From Anaerolineae bacterium (GTDB lineage: Bacteria > Chloroflexota > Anaerolineae > Anaerolineales > Villigracilaceae): a stretch of 12,262 nucleotides of DNA. Of the stretch, positions 7,636 to 12,262 are shown piece after piece. The stretch is taken from assembly GCA_017303735.1 (NCBI GenBank), contig JAFLCF010000136.1, forward strand, positions 1 to 12,262, read 5' to 3'. Within the stretch, counting starts at the first letter, position 1. Each line of letters opens with the position of its first letter. The position numbers and the translations under genes were made by a program. The notes beneath the pieces are model-generated. The model made no database searches and had not been told where the DNA came from. It saw only the letters and a program-made list of their open reading frames with translations.

Positions 7636-9114
7636 TTATTTTCCTGCAACACCTACAATCGACTTCCCGCAGAAAACATCGAACGTTTCGAGTGTACCTT
7701 CTTCTCCAAATCCGCTCAAGCCCCACGCAGGGCGCGGCGCATCGACATTTAATTCGAGCAGGCTCACCCCATTGACCTTGACTCCACCCGTGTTCATTTG
7801 GCGGGCAACTTGCATTGCGTGTTCTTCATCTTTCGAGAAGACGTAACCGCCAAGACCGTATGGAGTTTGATTGGCGAGTTTCACGGCTTCATCATCGGTC
7901 TTGAACGAATGGACTGTGGCGACGGGTCCAAAGATTTCTTCGAGTGTCTCTTCGGGCGCGACTCCCGTTATCAGCGTGGGAGAAAGATAGTAGCCCGCCG
8001 AATCAGGCGTCGGGGCGGTGTGATGCGTTTGTCCGCCTTTGGCTTTGAGGGCGTTAACCGCGTCCACGATCCGACCGTGATGGGCAGAGTTGGCGAGCGG
8101 TCCGAGTTGGGACTCCATCGAGAGCGCGTCGCCCACTTTGAGGGATTTGAACTTCTCCATTGCGGCGTCCACGACTTGATCTTGAATCGATTCATGGACG
8201 ACGAGTCGCCCCAACGCGCGGCACCACTGACCGTTGAGCGTAGTCATGCCAGCGACGATGCCGTCGGCGACCTTATCAATATCGGCATCTTGCAAAACGA
8301 CCATGGCGTTGTTGCCGCCGAGCTCGAGTTGCAGCGATTTGAAATCTGCGGCGCAGGCAGCAGCGACAGCGCGACCGCCATACAGACCACCCGTGAACGA
8401 AACCGCACGCACACGTTTATCGCCGACAAGTTTCGCGCCAACATCGCCGCCGCCGTTGACAATTTGAAAGAGACCCTTGGGCAAGCCCGCGGCTTCGAGT
8501 CCATCAACGAGGAAGAGACAGGAATACGGCGCCCACTCGGTGGGCTTGAGAATGACGGGGCAGCCTGCGGCGAGCGCATTGGCAACTTTGTGCGCGGCAA
8601 GCGCGGCGGGAGAATTCCACGGCACGATAGCAACCGCAACACCAAGCGGCTTGCGAAGAACTTCCACATCACCATGCGGACCTGGCACTTTGTTGACGGC
8701 ATATCCACTGCGGAGCACGCCCGCGGCGGCTTTGAAGGCAAGCCACACAATGGCGTTGACAAAACTCGTTGTGCTGAAGACAATGCCAGTGTTGTACGAT
8801 TCAACAGCGGCGATCATGGGAGTGAGTCCCATCAGATGATTGGCGGCGTTATCGAGAATGTCGGCGCGTTTTTCGGGAGAGGTGTTCGCCCACTCACCCG
8901 CTTCATGCAATCGTTGAGCAACCTGCAAAGCACGTTCGATGTTCTCGGGGCTGGTCGCCATTTGCGGCGCGATCTTCTCACCTGTGTTGGGGTTGTGGAC
9001 GAAGGCGCCCATGTTTATGGTGGGAGCAATGCGTTCACCGTCTATGTAATCGAAAAGGGTGAAGTGTTTCTTGACTTCGTCGAGCGGGGGCATTTTGATT
9101 TCGGGGAAGGACAT
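7636..9114 (-). CDS. NAD(P)-dependent aldehyde dehydrogenase
   Basis: Oxidises an aldehyde to the carboxylic acid; 492 residues, full ALDH length. Active-site elements are complete: N167 in PWNSPA, K190 in ILKPTEWAP, general base E264 in LELGGNN, nucleophile C298 in GQWCRA and E393 in EIFGPV. The coenzyme loop reads FTGGLYGG (240-247) where most family members have FTGS, a minor variation. The start at 9114 has an excellent AAGGAG (9128-9123) 8 nt upstream. Substrate class cannot be read from the sequence; the R after the nucleophile and the family style suggest a soluble non-acylating ALDH. It sits in a minus-strand series after an unknown protein and an acyl-CoA-dehydrogenase-fold protein, with heptad element C in the gap before it. 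A 447-codon open frame on the opposite strand is a shadow of this gene. Confidence 0.95.
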   Translation of the reverse strand: MSFPEIKMPPLDEVKKHFTLFDYIDGERIAPTINMGAFVHNPNTGEKIAPQMATSPENIERALQVAQRLHEAGEWANTSPEKRADILDNAANHLMGLTPMIAAVESYNTGIVFSTTSFVNAIVWLAFKAAAGVLRSGYAVNKVPGPHGDVEVLRKPLGVAVAIVPWNSPAALAAHKVANALAAGCPVILKPTEWAPYSCLFLVDGLEAAGLPKGLFQIVNGGGDVGAKLVGDKRVRAVSFTGGLYGGRAVAAACAADFKSLQLELGGNNAMVVLQDADIDKVADGIVAGMTTLNGQWCRALGRLVVHESIQDQVVDAAMEKFKSLKVGDALSMESQLGPLANSAHHGRIVDAVNALKAKGGQTHHTAPTPDSAGYYLSPTLITGVAPEETLEEIFGPVATVHSFKTDDEAVKLANQTPYGLGGYVFSKDEEHAMQVARQMNTGGVKVNGVSLLELNVDAPRPAWGLSGFGEEGTLETFDVFCGKSIVGVAGK

Positions 9115-9134
9115 GGGTTATTCTCCTTTGATGG

Positions 9135-9214
9135 TTGGTAAATGGTAATTGGTGATTAGGAAAGAAGAAAGAGGAAAGAGGCTGGTTTGTAAAATTTTTT
9201 CTTTCTTCTTTGGT
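9135..9214. repeat. Heptad array and palindrome before ALDH (element C)
   Basis: Seven consecutive 7-mers run from 9135 to 9183. The first three (9135-9155) are of TTGGTAA type, the fourth (TTAGGAA) is a hybrid, and the next three (9163-9183) are of AGAGGAA type. The purine-rich part 9161-9171 pairs perfectly with 9201-9211, giving a hairpin that extends inward through G-T pairs to 9177/9195. The array fills most of the space between the unknown gene (stop 9218-9220) and the ALDH ribosome site (9128-9123). No U-tract follows on the minus strand, so it is not an obvious terminator. Confidence 0.7.
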
Positions 9215-9217
9215 CTT

Positions 9218-9805
9218 TCATTCGTTCTTCATATACACCTTCGTCACACTGCGCACATCATGGACGGGTCCATCTGCGCCGCGGGGATCGAAGGCGACGC
9301 GTCGTTCGCAGGTGGAGGCGACGCGGACTCCTTTGGCAGTCAACGTGCGGACGGCGACTCCGTTGCGGTAGAGGACGGTCATGCGCGTGCGGCGGTCGTA
9401 GCCGTCGAGCGTAATGCAATCGGGTTCGCTGTAGCGGCTGAGAGGTTCGTCGGTGTTATTCTCGGAGAGAAACCACAGAATACCAACTCCGCCAGAAATG
9501 CCGATATGCTGCGGGGCTTCGGGTCCGAGTTTATCGAAGTAGAGTTTGCCATCTTTATACTTCGCCGTGAACGAACGGGCATGGAACGGTCTACCGCGAA
9601 AGGTGACATTGGTCTGCTGGTAGTTCTCGCCGTCGAAGTCGATATAGACCAGATTATCAAAAGGCGAATCGCCAGGCGCACCCGCCCACGGGTCGTGAGG
9701 AAGCGGGGTTCCATCCAGATTGAAAGTTTCGATGTGGTCATGCCAGACTCCACGCATGAGCGTGAGGGAGTGTCCGACAGAGCCTTGAGGGAAAGAGAGT
9801 GTCAT
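9218..9805 (-). CDS. Uncharacterised soluble protein, possibly lipocalin-like beta barrel
   Basis: Not firmly recognised. It has 195 residues with no signal peptide, membrane segment or obvious catalytic motif. The sequence alternates polar and hydrophobic residues in short strands with turns (NLDGTPLPHDP, DFDGENYQQ, KYKDGKLYFDK, TLDGYDRRTRM), which suggests a mostly beta fold. The opening RGVWHDHIETFNLDG and the later repeated strand pattern recall lipocalin-like families such as DUF3598, but this is a weak visual impression. The ATG at 9805 is preceded only by a weak GGAA about 8 nt upstream; M17 (MRGVWHDH) is a possible later start without a better site. It sits between the ACAD-like gene (97-nt gap, element D) and ALDH (103-nt gap, element C), and its retention inside this series supports a real coding gene with a linked role. 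Ligand binding is a guess. Confidence 0.7.
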   Translation of the reverse strand: MTLSFPQGSVGHSLTLMRGVWHDHIETFNLDGTPLPHDPWAGAPGDSPFDNLVYIDFDGENYQQTNVTFRGRPFHARSFTAKYKDGKLYFDKLGPEAPQHIGISGGVGILWFLSENNTDEPLSRYSEPDCITLDGYDRRTRMTVLYRNGVAVRTLTAKGVRVASTCERRVAFDPRGADGPVHDVRSVTKVYMKNE

Positions 9806-9812
9806 GGGTTAG

Positions 9813-9908
9813 GTTCCAAGTACCAAGTTATGAGTAACGAGAAACGAGAAACGAGAAACGAGTAAGACAAATTGAAACTCATTTCTCATTACTCGTTACT
9901 CGTTACTT
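9813..9908. repeat. Long heptad array with inverted arms (element D)
   Basis: Eight consecutive 7-mers run from 9813 to 9868 in one frame. Three identical GAAACGA units occupy 9841-9861, flanked by GTAACGA (9834-9840) and more diverged GTTCCAA and GTACCAA units. The right half (9879-9906) carries the complementary series TCATTTC, TCATTAC, TCGTTAC, TCGTTAC. The halves can pair as a long imperfect hairpin. The array covers the 97-nt gap almost completely, from inside the stop codon of the ACAD-like gene (9903-9905) to 7 nt before the next start. There is no U-tract on either strand. Confidence 0.8.
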
Positions 9909-11183
9909 CTTATCAATCGCAAACCCCGCCTGCATGGAATCCGTCACAATGCTCTTCGCGGCTTCAATCCGACCGCGCTCGGCGGGGAAGGCTTGGACGA
10001 GACCCATCGCCAGATCGCGCAGTCCGCGGGCGATGACGCCGTGATTGCCCGTGTTGCTGGTGCCACAGGCTTTGAGCGCATTGACCGCAACTTTGTGCGC
10101 CGATTCGCAGACCGTCCCTTTGCACATGCGCCAATGTTCAACGACTTTGTTCTTCGGCAGGATCGGCGGCTCGCAGGTTTCGAGTTCGAGTTGACGACGA
10201 GTCCATAGGAAACCTGTTTCCAAGTCCACTGCCATGTGACCGACGAGTTCCTGATGAAAGGCGCTTTCAGCAAAGATGGATTTGCCCGTATCTTGAAATT
10301 TGAGTTTGGAAAGAAAGTTGATCGTGTAATCGAACACGCCATTGGCAATGCCAAGATACAAGCACACCACCGCCAATTGATTGCCGACATAACTACCGCG
10401 ACTCATCTGCATCATCTTGAGGAACGCGCCAGGCACGGTCATCGCATCTTCGGCTTTGACAAAGACATCTTTCAACACAATCCCATGCGTGGCAGTGGCG
10501 CGCATCCCGATCGAGTCCCAATGAGCGCGTTCAGAGACGCCTTCCGCTTTGCTGCTCACGAAGAAGATCGAAAGCCCGTTCAAGTCCGCTGAGTCTTTGA
10601 TCTTCGCCTGCACCAAGTATTCATCGGCAACACCTGTGGAACAGCCAAATGATTTTGTGCCGTTCAACATCCAACCGCCATCAACAGGCGTTGCTTCAGT
10701 GGAGATCAACACCGCGCTCGTCGCAGACTTGGCTTCTTCGCTGGCAAAGTTCGCGAGAAAACGTCCACTGCCCATTTTGCTGAGCAACTTCTCTGCGAAC
10801 GAACGCACCTGCTTCGCTTCGTTCTCGTCGGTGAACAAACCTGCGTCAAGGGCTTCAAGCCCGAGCAAGCCGCGCGAAGCCGTGGAACAATGGAAGAAGA
10901 AACACAACGCCGTCGAAGGGCAAGCCGTCCCCAACGCAAACGCCGCCGCGGCAAGGTCACGCAATGTGCCGCCCAGCCCGCCATATTTTTCAGGGACGAT
11001 CAGCCCGAACAAGCCCGCGTCACGCAGCAACGCAATATTCTCCAACGGGAACTCGCCCGAAGCATCCGCCTTCTCCGCGCCCGCCCGCAATGCGGGCAAA
11101 ATACTTTCCACGCGTTGCGCAATGCTTTTTTCTTTTTCGGTCATGCGTTCAACGAGCAATTCGCCTGTTAGTTTTTCGGTCAT
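9903..11183 (-). CDS. Acyl-CoA dehydrogenase-fold flavoprotein, atypical active site
   Basis: 426 residues with the three-part ACAD layout. The N-terminal helical domain includes LLRDAGLFGLIVPEKYGG (52-69). The middle beta domain has DGGWMLNGTKSFGCSTGVAD (168-187) and WDSIGMRATATHGIVLKDVFV (222-242). The C-terminal helical domain runs from ~255 to 426. It should bind FAD (or FMN) in the cytoplasm. Aligned by eye, the Y-E-G-T catalytic glutamate after the conserved RD of ordinary ACADs falls near A398 (LRDLAMGLVQAFP), and the alternative isovaleryl-CoA-dehydrogenase position falls near S261, so neither usual base is visible. It could be a monooxygenase or oxidase of the DszC/HpaB-like branch, or an ACAD acting in a specialised way. 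The start at 11183 has AGAGGA (11193-11188). It is 50 nt downstream of an LLM flavin oxidoreductase, which fits redox coupling. The substrate is unknown. Confidence 0.85.
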   Translation of the reverse strand: MTEKLTGELLVERMTEKEKSIAQRVESILPALRAGAEKADASGEFPLENIALLRDAGLFGLIVPEKYGGLGGTLRDLAAAAFALGTACPSTALCFFFHCSTASRGLLGLEALDAGLFTDENEAKQVRSFAEKLLSKMGSGRFLANFASEEAKSATSAVLISTEATPVDGGWMLNGTKSFGCSTGVADEYLVQAKIKDSADLNGLSIFFVSSKAEGVSERAHWDSIGMRATATHGIVLKDVFVKAEDAMTVPGAFLKMMQMSRGSYVGNQLAVVCLYLGIANGVFDYTINFLSKLKFQDTGKSIFAESAFHQELVGHMAVDLETGFLWTRRQLELETCEPPILPKNKVVEHWRMCKGTVCESAHKVAVNALKACGTSNTGNHGVIARGLRDLAMGLVQAFPAERGRIEAAKSIVTDSMQAGFAIDKK

Positions 11184-11193
11184 GGTTTCCTCT

Positions 11194-11237
11194 GGTAATT
11201 AGTGATTGGTAATTGGTAATTACTATTTACCAATTAC
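11194..11237. repeat. Heptad array and palindrome (element E)
   Basis: Four consecutive 7-mers at 11194-11221 (GGTAATT, AGTGATT, GGTAATT, GGTAATT) are followed by a complementary arm. The arms 11209-11219 and 11227-11237 pair perfectly over 11 bp around a 7-nt loop. The right arm contains the stop codon of the LLM gene (11234-11236), and the left part ends next to the ribosome site of the ACAD-like gene. The 14-mer at 11194-11207 matches element C (9144-9157) at 13 positions. Confidence 0.8.
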
Positions 11238-12148
11238 GATCTGTACTCTTCCTTCAACTCAGCCAGTAATTCAAGCGTCTCCACATCGTTCTGATAAATG
11301 CTACAAATCAACATCTGCACACCTGCGGCTTGATAATCGGCGAATAATTTTCTTGCGCCGTCCACGGTCAGTCCGCGCCCTTTGAACAAATCCGCTTTTT
11401 CTAATTTGGATTGGATGGCAGACTCATCTTTGGCGATGAGGAGATTGCACAACACGGTGCGTTCGATATCGGAGTAAACGCGTCCTTCTTTAACGCAATG
11501 CTGATTCAGCACTTCAAACTTTTTCCTCACCTCATCCGGGCTGCCGATGAAGTTGCACGCATCCCCCACCCGCGCGACCGTGCGCAACGTAAGTTGTTCG
11601 CCCGCCCCACCGATCAGAATCGGCGGATGTGGCTTTTGGATCGGTCTGGGGTTGAGGATGGCATTCTCCACGTGGAAGTATTTTCCGTGAAAAGTAGCGC
11701 GTTCTTCCGTCCACATAGACTTGATCAATTTGACGGCTTCTTCGAGCCGATAGATCCTCTCGGCGGGTTTTTCGTGATATTCAAAACCGTATTGCTTGAA
11801 TTCGGCTTCATACCAGCCCGCACCAATCCCAAGCGTGACTCGTCCGCCGCTGATGTGATCCACGCCTGCGACCATCTTGGCAAGCAGAGCAGGGTTTCGG
11901 TAGGCAGTCGAAGTGACCAGCGTGGATAAACGAATTCGGTCAGTAACCGCTGCGAGCGCGGAAAGAAGCGTCCATGATTCCATGAAGGGCTCTTCGGGGA
12001 GTCCATGCACGGGGATCTGAATCAAATGATCCATCACCGAAAACCAGTCAAAGCCGTGACGTTCGATCCAGATCACTTTTTGCTTGACGGCGTCGAAGAG
12101 GTTGGCGTCGGGGTAGATAAATGATGGTGAATGAATTCCAAACTTCAT
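11234..12148 (-). CDS. LLM-class flavin/F420-dependent oxidoreductase
   Basis: Luciferase-like monooxygenase fold (TIM barrel), 304 residues; uses F420 or FMN for hydride transfer. Family marks are D40-H41 in the FDWFSVMDHLIQ segment, the LVTSTAYRNPALLAKMVAGVDHISGGR block (77-103), the LGIGAGWYEAEFKQYG loop (106-121), LEEAVKLIKSMWTEE (135-149) and the NPRPIQKPHPPILIGGAGE block (166-184), which are typical of the F420-binding subgroup related to TIGR03560. The cofactor cannot be fixed without structure, but this subgroup is mostly F420-dependent in actinobacteria and Chloroflexota. The start at 12148 has a purine-rich AGAGGAAAG upstream, somewhat far from the ATG. It appears to be the first gene of a minus-strand series that continues with the ACAD-like, unknown, ALDH and membrane-protein genes. 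The substrate is unknown. Confidence 0.93.
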   Translation of the reverse strand: MKFGIHSPSFIYPDANLFDAVKQKVIWIERHGFDWFSVMDHLIQIPVHGLPEEPFMESWTLLSALAAVTDRIRLSTLVTSTAYRNPALLAKMVAGVDHISGGRVTLGIGAGWYEAEFKQYGFEYHEKPAERIYRLEEAVKLIKSMWTEERATFHGKYFHVENAILNPRPIQKPHPPILIGGAGEQLTLRTVARVGDACNFIGSPDEVRKKFEVLNQHCVKEGRVYSDIERTVLCNLLIAKDESAIQSKLEKADLFKGRGLTVDGARKLFADYQAAGVQMLICSIYQNDVETLELLAELKEEYRS

Positions 12149-12152
12149 CAGG

Positions 12153-12210
12153 CTTCTTTCCTCTTTCTTCTTTCATCTCGATAAAGAAGGATGAAAGAAG
12201 AAAGAAAGTT
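12153..12210. repeat. Heptad palindrome upstream of the LLM gene (element F)
   Basis: The arms 12162-12177 and 12190-12205 pair perfectly over 16 bp around a 12-nt loop. The left side consists of 7-mers CTTCTTT (12153-12159), CCTCTTT (12160-12166) and CTTCTTT (12167-12173); the right side of GATGAAA, GAAGAAA and GAAAGTT. A 13-mer, GAAAGAAGAAAGA, is shared with element C (12193-12205 and 9160-9172). It lies just upstream of the LLM start and would fall in its 5' leader. The remaining bases to the window end (12211-12262) hold nothing I can support as a gene or site. Confidence 0.75.
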
Positions 12211-12262
12211 AAGTAACATTGGCATTTTTTGCAATAAGGTTAATGTACGCATACACAACGAC

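Noticed and set aside
7798..9141. 447-codon open frame on the plus strand, antisense to ALDH
   Set aside because: It lies almost entirely opposite an ALDH gene with a complete active site. The translation is rich in R, H and G with no recognisable domain, as expected for a shadow frame caused by codon bias.
9832..9908. CRISPR-like array
   Set aside because: The units are 7 bp long, directly adjacent and inverted in the second half. There are no spacers of constant length and no cas genes.
10549..11202. 217-codon open frame on the plus strand opposite the ACAD-like gene
   Set aside because: It has no recognisable domain and lies wholly across a well-supported gene with its own ribosome site.
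12206..12234. Minus-strand promoter for the LLM gene (TTGCAA, 17 bp, TAACTT)
   Set aside because: The -10 matches only three of six consensus positions, which is not distinguishable from chance in AT-rich leader DNA.

Overview
The window reads as a chromosomal stretch of free-living bacterial DNA carrying carbon-catabolism genes. I see no mobile element, CRISPR array, tRNA or rRNA. Organism assignment is inference: a Thermus/actinobacterial-type class I xylose isomerase, an F420-type luciferase-like oxidoreductase, moderate GC and intergenic spaces filled with 7-bp-periodic palindromes together suggest a Chloroflexota (Anaerolineae-like) bacterium. No marker gene here settles it. Eleven protein genes are tightly packed; no gene-free stretch exceeds about 120 bases.

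Layout. (1) 1-2521, plus strand: the 3' part of xylA (its first ~70 codons lie outside the window), a hairpin spacer, then a complete xylB. Together they turn D-xylose into D-xylulose 5-phosphate. (2) 2521-2565: a 19-bp perfect stem ends xylB and the opposing gene at once, with both stop codons inside or touching it. (3) 2562-4910: a divergent pair, a glyoxylate/hydroxypyruvate reductase-like dehydrogenase (minus) and a MOFRL-type glycerate 2-kinase (plus), with overlapping -10 elements in a 54-bp intergenic space. Together they can take hydroxypyruvate or glyoxylate-derived C3 acids through D-glycerate to 2-phosphoglycerate. (4) 4913-6942, minus: a HisD-family dehydrogenase and a classical SDR joined by an ATGA stop/start overlap. 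The HisD-like protein keeps the zinc and catalytic residues, but its context points to alcohol or polyol catabolism rather than histidine synthesis. (5) 7058-12148, minus: an apparent five-gene transcription unit, LLM flavin/F420 oxidoreductase - acyl-CoA-dehydrogenase-fold protein - unknown soluble protein - aldehyde dehydrogenase - small multi-pass membrane protein. It ends at an intrinsic terminator (6972-7039).

How the parts fit: the window is largely an oxidoreductase and kinase set for sugars, sugar acids and aldehydes, feeding the pentose phosphate pathway and lower glycolysis. Substrates of the HisD-like, SDR, ALDH, ACAD-like and LLM proteins cannot be named from sequence.

The most unusual signal is not a gene. 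Six intergenic spaces (957-1012, 6980-7039, 9135-9214, 9813-9908, 11194-11237, 12153-12210) hold short arrays with a strict 7-bp period, arranged as inverted arms that can fold into hairpins. The heptamer differs from site to site (GACCGCT, GGTAATT, GAAAGAA and GAGAAAC types), but the architecture is the same. Two arrays run over the stop codon of the preceding gene, and one is a mosaic of two heptamer types found singly at other sites. They resemble in style the heptanucleotide STRR repeats of filamentous cyanobacteria and may be a repeat class worth describing in this lineage.
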